Shown: positions 8,876 to 17,611 of the stretch, one piece after another
Layout of the letters: each line of letters opens with the position of its first letter
How positions within the stretch are numbered: the first letter of the stretch is position 1
DNA from: Kordia sp. TARA_039_SRF
GTDB taxonomy: Bacteria > Bacteroidota > Bacteroidia > Flavobacteriales > Flavobacteriaceae
Direction of reading: 5' to 3'
Length of the DNA stretch: 64,000 nt
Assembly (NCBI GenBank): GCA_006383075.2
Contig: SMNH02000003.1
Location: forward strand, 178,496-242,495
The notes under the pieces: model-generated
Told to the model about the DNA's origin: nothing
Database searches by the model: none
Seen by the model: only the letters and a program-made list of their open reading frames with translations
Made by a program: the position numbers and the translations under genes

Positions 8876-10654
8876 ATGAATATTCAAGAAGTATTAACAG
8901 CAAAAGTCAAAGAAGCATTTGAAAGTTTGTACAGTGTCACATTAGATACTGTAGAGTTTCAAGCAACCCGAAAAGATTTTGAAGGAGATATTACAGTGGT
9001 AGTATTTCCAATGTTACGCGTTAAAAAAATGAATCCTGCGCAACTCGGTGAGGAGTTAGGGAATTTTTTAGTGGAACATGTTGCTGAGGTACGTCGTTTC
9101 AATGTAGTAAAAGGGTTTTTAAATCTTGTTATTGATGATGCGTATTACCTAAATTTCTTCGCGAAAAGTACTCAAAATGAAACCTTCGGACATGCAACTC
9201 CACAAGCAGGAGAATCTGCCGTAATGGTTGAATATTCATCACCAAATACGAACAAACCGTTGCACTTAGGACACATACGAAATAACTTATTAGGATACAG
9301 TGTTGCCGAAATCATCAAAGCATCTGGGAAAAAAGTCTATAAAACTCAAATCATCAACGATAGAGGAATACATATCTGTAAATCCATGTTGGCGTGGAAA
9401 CGTTATGGCAACGGTGAAACACCTGAATCTACAGGCATAAAAGGAGATAAATTGGTTGGAAATTACTATGTGAAATTTGATAGTGTTTACAAACAAGAAA
9501 TCGCAGAATTGGTCGCTAGCGGGATGGAAGAAGAGGAAGCAAAAAAGCAAGCTCCTGTGTTATTGGAAGCCCAAGAAATGCTCCGTAAATGGGAAGCGGG
9601 CGACGCTGAAACAGTAGCGTTGTGGAAGCAAATGAATCAATGGGTATATGACGGTTTTGCAGTGACCTACAAAAACTTAGGCGTTGATTTTGACGCACTA
9701 TATTATGAAAGTGATACCTATTTATTAGGAAAAGATTTTGTCTCAGAAGGTTTGGAAAGCGGTGTTTTTTATAAAAAAGAAGACGGCTCTGTGTGGTGTG
9801 ATTTGACAGACGAAGGTTTGGATGAAAAAATCGTGTTACGTGCTGATGGAACTGCGGTGTACATGACACAAGATATCGGAACGGCAATTCAGCGTGTAAA
9901 AGACTATCCAGATGTTGGCGGAATGATTTACACAGTTGGAAACGAGCAAGATTATCACTTCAAGGTATTATTTTTAATCTTGAAAAAACTCGGATTCGAT
10001 TGGTCTAAAAACCTATATCACTTGTCCTACGGAATGGTCGATTTGCCAAGCGGGAAAATGAAAAGTCGTGAAGGAACTGTGGTCGATGCAGATGATTTAA
10101 TGATTGAAATGGCAGCAACCGCCAAAGAAATCTCACAAGAATTAGGAAAACTAGACGGCTATTCGGAAGAAGAAAAAGAAGAACTTTACAAAATCATCGG
10201 AATGGGCGCATTGAAATACTTTATCTTAAAAGTAGATCCGAAAAAGCGTATTTTATTTGACCCAAAAGAATCGATTGATTTTGCAGGAAATACAGGACCT
10301 TTCGTTCAATATACGTATGCGCGTATTCAGTCAATTTTGCGTAAAGCAGATTTTGACTATACCAAAGAAATCGCTGGAATTGACTTAGACATTCGCGAAA
10401 AAGAAATTTTAAAGCAATTACAAGGCTATCCAGATGCGGTACAATTGGCTGCGAACAATCAAAGTCCAGCAGTCATTGCCAATTATACCTACGATTTGGT
10501 GAAATTATACAATTCGTTCTTCCAAAATATTTCCATTTTAGGCGAAGAAAACGAAGACAAAAAAATCTTCCGAGTACAACTCTCTAAAAAAGTTGGAGAC
10601 ACGATAAAATTAGCCTTTGGCTTGTTAGGAATCGAAGTTCCAGAACGAATGTAG
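8876..10654 (+). CDS. argS: Arginyl-tRNA synthetase
   Basis: Class I aminoacyl-tRNA synthetase charging tRNA-Arg. The ATG at 8876 (MNIQEVLTAKVKEAF) is preferred to the upstream TTG at 8867, giving 592 residues, a normal length. Seen: an N-terminal Add1-like domain (about 1-110), EYSSPNTNKPLHLGHIRNN near residue 120 (the HIGH motif), the Rossmann core with QDIGTAIQRV, YGMVDLPSGKMKSREG near 390 (KMSKS-like motif) and a C-terminal anticodon-binding helical domain (FVQYTYARIQSILRKA onward) ending in the conserved FGLLGIEVPERM. A strong terminator follows. Confidence 0.98.
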   Translation: MNIQEVLTAKVKEAFESLYSVTLDTVEFQATRKDFEGDITVVVFPMLRVKKMNPAQLGEELGNFLVEHVAEVRRFNVVKGFLNLVIDDAYYLNFFAKSTQNETFGHATPQAGESAVMVEYSSPNTNKPLHLGHIRNNLLGYSVAEIIKASGKKVYKTQIINDRGIHICKSMLAWKRYGNGETPESTGIKGDKLVGNYYVKFDSVYKQEIAELVASGMEEEEAKKQAPVLLEAQEMLRKWEAGDAETVALWKQMNQWVYDGFAVTYKNLGVDFDALYYESDTYLLGKDFVSEGLESGVFYKKEDGSVWCDLTDEGLDEKIVLRADGTAVYMTQDIGTAIQRVKDYPDVGGMIYTVGNEQDYHFKVLFLILKKLGFDWSKNLYHLSYGMVDLPSGKMKSREGTVVDADDLMIEMAATAKEISQELGKLDGYSEEEKEELYKIIGMGALKYFILKVDPKKRILFDPKESIDFAGNTGPFVQYTYARIQSILRKADFDYTKEIAGIDLDIREKEILKQLQGYPDAVQLAANNQSPAVIANYTYDLVKLYNSFFQNISILGEENEDKKIFRVQLSKKVGDTIKLAFGLLGIEVPERM

Positions 10655-10683
10655 TCTATTAGAAAAGCTAGTATAAAAACTAT

Positions 10684-10722
10684 AAAAGCACATGTTCTTT
10701 GGAGTATGTGCTTTTATTTTTT
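10684..10722. terminator. Bidirectional terminator after argS
   Basis: A 10-bp perfect stem AAAAGCACAT/ATGTGCTTTT with a 12-base loop is followed by ATTTTTT on the plus strand and by a T-rich tract on the minus strand. It can serve both argS and the convergent gene ending at 10758. Confidence 0.85.
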
Positions 10723-10757
10723 GTTTTTGAGATAAACTTAAAACTCCACCCGAAAAC

Positions 10758-11210
10758 TCAATGTTGACTTTCTGCAAGTGCTACTCTTTTGGAATAGAGC
10801 AAATCTAATAACTGCATTTTATTTTTAATTTGCAGCAAAGCAGAAAATTGGAATTCTAGACTTTTAATAAGAAAAACTGAATTACTTTTAGTTAATTCCA
10901 AATTACGCAGTCTTTCATATAAACTATCAGACAAATTTTCATTGTGAGTTTCCTTTAAATGCGCCAGGTAATTGCTAAAGGTCATATCTTTAAATAAAAG
11001 CTTATCGGAAGCATTCGCTTTTAAAATATAATTTTCTATATCTAGTTGAACTTCTTTAGACAGCTTTTGAGTTGCTTTAAATCGTACTTCTAAAGGATCA
11101 ATATATTCTTCTTCTTTTTCCTCTTTTTGTTCTTTGCGTTTATAAAAGAAAAAGTATTCAACAGTGATTATTACAATGATAAATCCTAAAATTCCTAGAG
11201 TTACTTCCAT
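10758..11210 (-). CDS. Small membrane-anchored protein, function unknown
   Basis: The 150-residue product has one N-terminal membrane segment (TLGILGFIIVIITVEYFFFY, residues about 3-22), then a basic/acidic linker (KRKEQKEEKEEEY) and a helical, probably coiled-coil cytoplasmic domain of about 115 residues. No family recognised. It lies 69 bp downstream of the TonB receptor gene on the same strand and might be co-transcribed, but its content gives no link to that system. Confidence 0.65.
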   Translation of the reverse strand: MEVTLGILGFIIVIITVEYFFFYKRKEQKEEKEEEYIDPLEVRFKATQKLSKEVQLDIENYILKANASDKLLFKDMTFSNYLAHLKETHNENLSDSLYERLRNLELTKSNSVFLIKSLEFQFSALLQIKNKMQLLDLLYSKRVALAESQH

Positions 11211-11279
11211 GTATTTTAAAATTATAATTCAAAAATATTAGATTTTGAATTATTTACTTCAATAAATTGTAGTAAAACA

Positions 11280-13586
11280 TCAAAACTCCACTCGAAAACT
11301 CAAATTAGGCGTAATGCCGAGTGCGCGATTTTGAATTTGTGAAACGACATCGTTGTCCAAATTGTAGTATTCGTTCAAGACGTTTTGCTGGTCAAAAATG
11401 TTCCAAATGGAGAGCCCGATTTTGGAGTAGATTTTCTTCTTTTTAGACAACGTAAAACGATAAGTTGATGAAAAATCCGTTCTAAAATAGTTTTCTAAGG
11501 TTGCTGCATTTGGCGCATTATAGTTGATTTCGCCATTTGTAATTTCAGGCGTTCCAACGGTTGTATTGGGAATTCCGGTGCGGAAATAACTTCCCAATGA
11601 AAACTCAAATTGGTTCCATGAATACGTCGCGCCAAGTGTCAAATTGTGTGTAATGTCAATATTATTTGGAAACGAATTTCCATTGTTAAGCGATGTGAAT
11701 TTATAATCGTTTTTGCTTACAGAATAACTCAACCACGTATTCAAATCGCGCCACTTTTTGTTGAATAAAAAGTCAATTCCATACGTAGTGTAACTTCCCA
11801 CAGCGTTGACAAACTGAAACTGATTTTGAAAACCTTGACTTCGTGTGGTAATACCGTCAACATCTTTTACGTAGGCTTCTGCCGTAATCAATAAGTTATT
11901 TTTCGTGAATTGCACACCAACAGACGCTTGTTTGCTTTCAATGAGCGGAACAGTTGTATTGTTTGCTAAGGTCCAACGACGCTTTTCTACACCTAAAAAA
12001 TCGTTTTGCAAATCAATGACTTGTGAAATGGCTTGACTTTTAAATTCGCCCAACACCAATACACTAAAATAATTAGAGAATTGCTGTCGAAAACTTAAGC
12101 GCGGCTCCAAACGAAATTTATCAATCTTTCCAAACTGATTCGCACGAAATCCTAGCGTTAGCATGGTACGATAACTATCTGAAAAATAGTGAATTTCTGA
12201 ATACAGGGCGTGATTTCGCATCACATCTTTTCGCTCGCTACGGAATTGCGGATTGCTCACATCTTGAATGTTGGTAATCCCAATTTCAGAAAATTGATAA
12301 CCACTTTCTACCGTAAAATTTTCATCAATTCGGTATTTGGTGTGGAATTTTATAGAGCTATCTGCCAAATCATTTTCTTGAAATAATCGCTGACTGTCCG
12401 CAATATTGAAGTTGGTGGCTTCTAAATTGTAATTGGAAGTATACAACTGTACTTGGGTTGAAAATGCAGGATTCCATTCGCGAAAATAAGTCAAACCTGT
12501 CGCCAAGTTTCGTTGTGTAATTCCGCTATTAACGGCGAGTTGTCTGTTGTTCAAAGTAGCTTCTTCCGTATAACTCAAATCGTTGAAAATATTTAAAAAG
12601 CTAACCTGTATATTTTCAGTTTTCGAAATATCATAGATAAACTTTGCGCCAACATCGTAAAAATAAAAATCTCTGTTAGTCGTAGTCGTTCTATTGGTTT
12701 CTTGATTGTTATTGGTGATGTCAGTATCTTGAAAAATTCGATCAAAATAAATGGCGTATGTTGGTGTTTCTAGCAAATCGGTAATCGCTCTTCGTGCGGA
12801 AACTTGTACTTCCATCTTTTTATTGAGTTGTACTTTGCCAAAACCATCCACGTGAATTAAGTTCAATCCCGCACCAGCGATTAAAGAATCGTTTACATGT
12901 TCGTCCAAATCCATTTGAATCATTCCAGAAACGCCATCGCCGTGTTGTGCGCTTGTGCCGTTTTTTGTCACGATAATTTTCTTTAAAAAATACGGATTAA
13001 ACGCAGAAATCAATCCGAAAAAGTGTCCAGATTGATACATTTTAATATCGTCCCATAGTAAAATATTTTGGTCATTCGTGCCGCCGCGAATGTTGATATT
13101 AGAAACCGTTTCGTTCACGCTAGAAATACCTGGCAATGCTTGAATCGTCAATAAAACATCAGGTTCGGTAACGCCAGGAAGAATGCTGAAATTCTTAGGT
13201 TTTACGGTAACTTGCCCGTTTCTATTCGTAGAAATTCCTGAAGCAATATATTCGGTCAAATACACTTCGTCTAACTCTTGAATTTGATCTACAAAAACTG
13301 TGATGGCAATGTAGCGCTCGTTGATAATGGTAAAGCGCAAATTGGTTTCTGATTCAAAACCGTCTAACAATTCTTGTAGTGAAATCGTTTTGTTTCTTGG
13401 CGTGACCAAGACTGTATCGAGTGTATTATCGACATACGAAAAAACGACATCGTATTGCTTTTGAATGCTAGGTAATAATTTAGACAGTAAAATTTTAGTT
13501 TCTTGATTTTCTTGTGCGATAAGACACTGAAAACTAAGAAAGAAGCATAGAAAAGTGGAAAAAGTGAGTACGCGTTTTTTAATCAC
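11280..13586 (-). CDS. TonB-dependent receptor with STN signalling domain
   Basis: Outer-membrane active transporter and signal transducer of the FecA type. The 768 residues comprise a signal peptide (1-24, ending LIAQ), an STN domain (about 28-98, with LLSKLLPSIQKQYDVVFSY), a plug (about 130-245, with GVTEPDVLLTIQALPGISS and NINIRGGTNDQNILLWDD) and a 22-strand-type barrel ending NLSFRVEF. STN domains contact a FecR-type anti-sigma factor in the periplasm, and the gene overlaps the fecR-like gene by 8 bp. No SusD partner is adjacent. The ligand is unknown; the divergent LamG lipoprotein at 15326 is a candidate partner. Confidence 0.93.
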   Translation of the reverse strand: MIKKRVLTFSTFLCFFLSFQCLIAQENQETKILLSKLLPSIQKQYDVVFSYVDNTLDTVLVTPRNKTISLQELLDGFESETNLRFTIINERYIAITVFVDQIQELDEVYLTEYIASGISTNRNGQVTVKPKNFSILPGVTEPDVLLTIQALPGISSVNETVSNINIRGGTNDQNILLWDDIKMYQSGHFFGLISAFNPYFLKKIIVTKNGTSAQHGDGVSGMIQMDLDEHVNDSLIAGAGLNLIHVDGFGKVQLNKKMEVQVSARRAITDLLETPTYAIYFDRIFQDTDITNNNQETNRTTTTNRDFYFYDVGAKFIYDISKTENIQVSFLNIFNDLSYTEEATLNNRQLAVNSGITQRNLATGLTYFREWNPAFSTQVQLYTSNYNLEATNFNIADSQRLFQENDLADSSIKFHTKYRIDENFTVESGYQFSEIGITNIQDVSNPQFRSERKDVMRNHALYSEIHYFSDSYRTMLTLGFRANQFGKIDKFRLEPRLSFRQQFSNYFSVLVLGEFKSQAISQVIDLQNDFLGVEKRRWTLANNTTVPLIESKQASVGVQFTKNNLLITAEAYVKDVDGITTRSQGFQNQFQFVNAVGSYTTYGIDFLFNKKWRDLNTWLSYSVSKNDYKFTSLNNGNSFPNNIDITHNLTLGATYSWNQFEFSLGSYFRTGIPNTTVGTPEITNGEINYNAPNAATLENYFRTDFSSTYRFTLSKKKKIYSKIGLSIWNIFDQQNVLNEYYNLDNDVVSQIQNRALGITPNLSFRVEF

Positions 13587-14475
13587 GTTTTAGAATAATC
13601 GAATTTTGTTTCTTCTGATACTTCAAGTTAAACGGTAATGTAATGGATTGTAATGCGGTATCAATATTTGTATGCGTAAAACTTCCAGTAACTATTTGAG
13701 AAGTGTCAATATTTTTGGCTTCTACCGTTACATTATATTGTCGTTCAAACTCTTGAATAACTTCCTGTAAAGGTAAACTTTTAAAAGAACTTTCATTGCG
13801 AATCCACGTAGGTTCTTTCAAATTTTCTTCTTCATAGCGAAATTCTTTTCCATTCAGTATTCCATAGCTTTCTCCAGGCGATAATACCACATTTTTGTCG
13901 TTGTGCGTAACTTTTACCGAGCCTTCATAACAAAACACTTCAAATAAATCATTGCGTTGTTTTACGTTGAATTCAGTTCCCAACACCGTGACAATTCCAT
14001 CGTCTGTTAGTACGCTAAAAGTTTTTCCTTTTGCAACTTTAAAGTACGCTTCTCCGTTGAGGTTGACTTCACGTTTGTTTGTCCACGCATCTTTGTCAAA
14101 AGACACGCTAGAAACTGCGTTGAGCATTACTTCGGAAGTATCGGGTAATTCGACACGTGTTTTGTGTGCGACTACCGTTTCGTGCGTGGTGAGCGTTGGT
14201 AATGTTGTATAAAAATACGTTCCAAACCCGATGACTAAAATGGCAGCAATTTTGAGTAATGGCATTAACCAAGTCGTCGATTTTGATGTTTCTTTCTTTG
14301 TAGTTGTTACAGTATTGTACGCAGAATTTACGTCTACTTCAGGCGCTTTAAAATACTGCAAAGCGGTTTGCATCTTGGTCAATTCCTCGTAATCGTCAAG
14401 CTGTTTAAAAGCTTCCAATTCCTCAGGAGACAACGCATGATCTAACCATTTTTGAATTAATTCTTCTCGTTTCAT
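13579..14475 (-). CDS. FecR-family anti-sigma factor
   Basis: Membrane anti-sigma regulator that relays the receptor signal to the ECF sigma factor. In 298 residues: a cytoplasmic N-terminal part (MKREELIQKWLDHALSPEEL), one membrane segment at about 69-93 (LKIAAILVIGFGTYFYTTL), a FecR domain (TRVELPDTSEVMLNAVSSVS, then VNLNGEAYFKVAKGKTFSV and VLGTEFNVKQ) and a C-terminal DUF4974-like domain (LPLQEVIQEFERQYNVTVEA). It overlaps the downstream TonB receptor gene by 8 bp, so the two are translationally linked. The gap of 217 bp to the sigma gene is unusually long and contains a dispersed repeat fragment. Confidence 0.94.
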   Translation of the reverse strand: MKREELIQKWLDHALSPEELEAFKQLDDYEELTKMQTALQYFKAPEVDVNSAYNTVTTTKKETSKSTTWLMPLLKIAAILVIGFGTYFYTTLPTLTTHETVVAHKTRVELPDTSEVMLNAVSSVSFDKDAWTNKREVNLNGEAYFKVAKGKTFSVLTDDGIVTVLGTEFNVKQRNDLFEVFCYEGSVKVTHNDKNVVLSPGESYGILNGKEFRYEEENLKEPTWIRNESSFKSLPLQEVIQEFERQYNVTVEAKNIDTSQIVTGSFTHTNIDTALQSITLPFNLKYQKKQNSIILKRD

Positions 14476-14624
14476 AATCGTTACTTATCTATATAACAAC
14501 TTACTATGTAAAATTCCCCTGTGTTTTTATAAGTATTGAGGTGTTAGTATTGCATTTCAACTGCGCTCAATGTAAAAGTATTGAGATTGTTTTTATTAAA
14601 ATTAATCGCTTCACAGCAGATTTT

Positions 14625-14661
14625 GATACAAAATCTCTACGAGATTTCACTCAATCTGACG
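14625..14661. repeat. Partial copy of a dispersed intergenic repeat
   Basis: GATACAAAATCTCT followed by AGATTTCA and TGACG matches, in order, the reverse complement of the left half of the repeat at 42406-42515. This copy lies between the sigma factor and anti-sigma genes. Related full copies are at 42406-42515 and 60117-60245. Confidence 0.65.
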
Positions 14662-14692
14662 TTTGATAATCGAATACATCAAAAATCGTACA

Positions 14693-15208
14693 TCACAATT
14701 CTTCAATATCTTCTCGCAGCTTTGCCAAGGCTCTGTAAATACGCTTTTCTACGGCTTTGGTGGAAATCTCTAAAATAGCGGCAATTTCTTTATGACGTTT
14801 TCCTTCTACACGATTCATCAAAAAAGCAGTGCGTTCAGATTCTGTCAAATTCCCAATAGCGCGTTGCAATTTTTGTAAATATTCTTGCTCTTGCATTAAA
14901 AATTCCGGATTCTCGTTGGTATGCGATTTCGGCTTTATTTTTTGGTATTGCAATACTACTTTGTGATGTTTTACTTCATTCAACATCAGATTATTACCAA
15001 TGGTAAATACATAACTTTTGGCTTTTTCGGGTTTCACCTTTCCGCAATTTTGCCATAATTTGGTAAAAGCTTCCTGCGTTTTATCTTCAGGATTCAAATA
15101 ATCACCAAACTTATAGTATAAATACGAATACAAACTTTGGTAATGTTTCTTGAAAAAATTAGAAAACAGTACCTCATTACAAATAGTATCTTGGAGCGAT
15201 TTTGGCAT
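14693..15208 (-). CDS. ECF-type RNA polymerase sigma factor
   Basis: A 171-residue sigma-70 family protein with only regions 2 and 4. Region 2 is visible as HYQSLYSYLYYKFGDYLNPED plus TQEAFTKLWQN, and region 4 as LTESERTAFLMNRVEGKRHK followed by a helix-turn-helix (EIAAILEISTKAVEKRIYRAL). It is the first gene of the sigma/FecR/TonB-receptor set on the minus strand, a FecI-like arrangement. The lipoprotein gene at 15326 diverges from it with 117 bp between start codons, so both probably use control sites in that gap. Confidence 0.95.
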   Translation of the reverse strand: MPKSLQDTICNEVLFSNFFKKHYQSLYSYLYYKFGDYLNPEDKTQEAFTKLWQNCGKVKPEKAKSYVFTIGNNLMLNEVKHHKVVLQYQKIKPKSHTNENPEFLMQEQEYLQKLQRAIGNLTESERTAFLMNRVEGKRHKEIAAILEISTKAVEKRIYRALAKLREDIEEL

Positions 15209-15325
15209 TTGTGTTGGCTAAATAATTCGCTAAAAGTAAACATAAATTTTTTATAAGTAAAGGTAGGAATTTTACCGATTGAGTTGTTCAATAGATAGCA
15301 TACTAAAAGAGTAGACTATTATTTT

Positions 15326-17335
15326 ATGAGTAAAATTGCCCCAAGAAAAGTTTTAAAAACTGTGCTATTGCTTTGCGCGATGAGTTTTTGTTTTTATGCT
15401 TGCCAAGAAGAAAATGTACAAACTACGGAACCTGACACGGAAACTACGCTGGTTCCAAACACGACTTTACCTCGTTTGATGGAACGTGTTTCGCTGCTTG
15501 ATGGCTCTGTGGATAATTTTATTGATAATGCCAATTGTTTTATTGTTGATTTGCCTGTAACGGTTTCTGCCAATGGAACTACAATTACCATCAATACACC
15601 AAACGATTACGCTGCAATGTTGGGCGTATTGCAACAATCGGATGAAAATACAGTGCAAATTAGCTTTCCAATTACTATTATTTTAAGCGACTACACAGAA
15701 ATTATTATTGAAAATGAAGAAGAACTCGCAACGCAAATTTCAAATTGTGCAGGACCGAATGAATCAGACATCGACATTGAATGTATCGATTTTCAATATC
15801 CGTTTAGCATTGCTGTTTTTGATACGAATTTTGAAGTAACGGAAACACTTACAATCACAGACGATGAAGAATTATTCAATTTTATAGCAACGTTGGCAAA
15901 TGGACTTGTGGCTAGTATCAACTATCCAATTAATCTTATAGAAGCAGACGGAACTATTATTTCTGTAAACAGTAATGAAGAATTGGAAGCTGCCATCGCT
16001 GCGGCGGAAAATGCCTGTGATGAAGATGATGACAACAATTACAACGACGCCGATTGTACAGAAACACTCGTAACGGCAAGTTTGCTTAACTGTTTTTGGC
16101 GAATTACCAATTTTGCTGGAAATACGGAATTGCCGTATGAATTCTATTTCAATGAAGATGGCTCGTTTACGTTTTCTACCGAACCGACAAGTAGTACTGT
16201 GCATACAGGAAATTGGGAAGTAGCCGTTTCGCAAGGAAGTTTGGTGTTGCATATTTCAAATATTACAGGTGAATTTACAGCGCTCAACGGTTCTTGGATT
16301 ATAGATGAATGCAGCGAGGACGAATTGATAGTTTACAACGGAAATCAGGAAGTTGTGTTAGAAAAAGTATGTGAAAATGCGACTGCTTTTGAATGTTTTG
16401 AACATATAGAATTGACCGTGTGTGATGAAGAAAATCCGTTTGATGGCTTTGTCGAAATGGACTTAGAAGCATTGGTAATTTCGCCGATAAATTGCACGCA
16501 AGAATTTACCTTTTCATTCCACACTACACAAGCGGATGCAGATTCGGATACGAATACACTCAATCCAAATTCATACACCAATACTGCTACGCAAGAAATC
16601 TTGTATCTACGTATTGAAGCGATAGACGGAACTTTCGAAGTTTACACTATAGAAATCACGGTGGAAGATTGTTGTACGAATGCTACTGTGTTAACAGAAA
16701 ATTTAGTGTTGTACATGCCGTTTGCCAATGAAACAACAGATTTGGTAAGCAATTGGGAAACTTCTGAGAATTACAATTACGTATCTGACAGAGCTGGAAA
16801 TCAAAACTGTGCGATTTCGTTTAATGGAAATGAAATGGTTGAAATACCTGTAACAAGCACAAATCAAATTGTGCAAGGTGACGCTTTTTCAGTAAGTCTT
16901 TGGTTTCGAATGCAAAATACCAATCCGTCGAATTATGAAATTTTATTCCAAAAAGGAAATTCGGTGAGTGAAGGTTTTCAAATCAGTGTGTTCGATTTAA
17001 ACACGCCAGTATTTAGTGATGCAGACTCAGGATATGGTTTGTGGGATGATCCATGGAATATGGACGCCAATTTGCCAAGCGACACAACCAATTGGCATCA
17101 TTTAGTGATTACTGTGGATGAAAACAATACGGTGCGATTGTATCGTGATGGAATTCAGCGAAATGTAGATGAAAATGCTAGTATTGACATAGGAAATACA
17201 CCGTTGCAAAATTACATATTGGGAAATGGCTTTGAAGGTCATTTAGACGATATACGCGTATATAAAATTGCGCTCAGTCCAAATCAAATCAGTCAATTGT
17301 ACAATTTGGAAGCCGATTGCAACAACTGTTTATAA
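15326..17335 (+). CDS. LamG-domain lipoprotein with two tandem repeated modules
   Basis: The 669-residue protein has a lipoprotein signal peptide with lipobox ending FYAC (Cys 26). Residues of roughly 60-145 and 150-235 are two copies of one module, each with a hydrophobic beta-strand, a line of the type FPITIILSDYTEIIIENEEEL or YPINLIEADGTIISVNSNEEL, and a closing Cys. A middle region resembles lipocalin-like domains (FWRITNFAGNTELPYEFYF). The C-terminal 210 residues form a LamG/concanavalin-like domain (LVLYMPFANETTDLVSN, then HHLVITVDENNTVRLYRDG and HLDDIRVYKIALSPNQISQLY). Surface display and carbohydrate binding are likely but inferred. It is divergent from the sigma factor gene and may be a regulon member or ligand-binding partner. 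Confidence 0.85.
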   Translation: MSKIAPRKVLKTVLLLCAMSFCFYACQEENVQTTEPDTETTLVPNTTLPRLMERVSLLDGSVDNFIDNANCFIVDLPVTVSANGTTITINTPNDYAAMLGVLQQSDENTVQISFPITIILSDYTEIIIENEEELATQISNCAGPNESDIDIECIDFQYPFSIAVFDTNFEVTETLTITDDEELFNFIATLANGLVASINYPINLIEADGTIISVNSNEELEAAIAAAENACDEDDDNNYNDADCTETLVTASLLNCFWRITNFAGNTELPYEFYFNEDGSFTFSTEPTSSTVHTGNWEVAVSQGSLVLHISNITGEFTALNGSWIIDECSEDELIVYNGNQEVVLEKVCENATAFECFEHIELTVCDEENPFDGFVEMDLEALVISPINCTQEFTFSFHTTQADADSDTNTLNPNSYTNTATQEILYLRIEAIDGTFEVYTIEITVEDCCTNATVLTENLVLYMPFANETTDLVSNWETSENYNYVSDRAGNQNCAISFNGNEMVEIPVTSTNQIVQGDAFSVSLWFRMQNTNPSNYEILFQKGNSVSEGFQISVFDLNTPVFSDADSGYGLWDDPWNMDANLPSDTTNWHHLVITVDENNTVRLYRDGIQRNVDENASIDIGNTPLQNYILGNGFEGHLDDIRVYKIALSPNQISQLYNLEADCNNCL

Positions 17336-17381
17336 AAAATAAAAATTAAGTGTTTATTTAAGTTAGTTTAGTGACTTAGTT

Positions 17382-17417
17382 AAAAAGCTGCCTCAATTGA
17401 TTTTGGGCAGCTTTTTT
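17382..17417 (+). terminator. Terminator of the LamG lipoprotein gene
   Basis: An 11-bp stem AAAAAGCTGCC/GGCAGCTTTTT with a loop of 13 bases is followed by further T. Confidence 0.88.
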
Positions 17418-17460
17418 CAACAATACTAATCTGGTAGTTTGAGGTTTGTTGTAAAATATT

Positions 17461-17593
17461 ATGAGACTGTCTAAAAAGTTATTAGAAACGTCATTCTGAG
17501 CTTGACTCAGAATCTCATCATGCTGATTATTAAATGTTATGAGAAGCCGAATCAAGTTCGGCTTGACGAACTAGACTTTTTAGACAGCCTCAT
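17461..17593. repeat. 133-bp inverted-repeat element carrying two pentaloop hairpin units
   Basis: The outer 19 bp at each end are inverted copies with a single mismatch (ATGAGACTGTCTAAAAAGT at 17461-17479, and the reverse complement of 17575-17593). Inside lie two small perfect hairpins with 8-bp stems: 17493-17513 (loop CTTGA) and 17544-17564 (loop TCAAG). No ORF. It looks like a non-autonomous MITE-like element between two genes. Confidence 0.8.
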
Positions 17594-17611
17594 ATATTCA
17601 CGATTATGAAC

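Noticed and set aside
11280-13586. SusCD polysaccharide utilisation locus
   Set aside because: The receptor has an STN domain and no SusD or glycoside hydrolase gene is adjacent.
14581-14778. 65-codon plus-strand frame in the sigma to anti-sigma gap
   Set aside because: It runs through a dispersed repeat and antisense of the sigma gene; no coding features.
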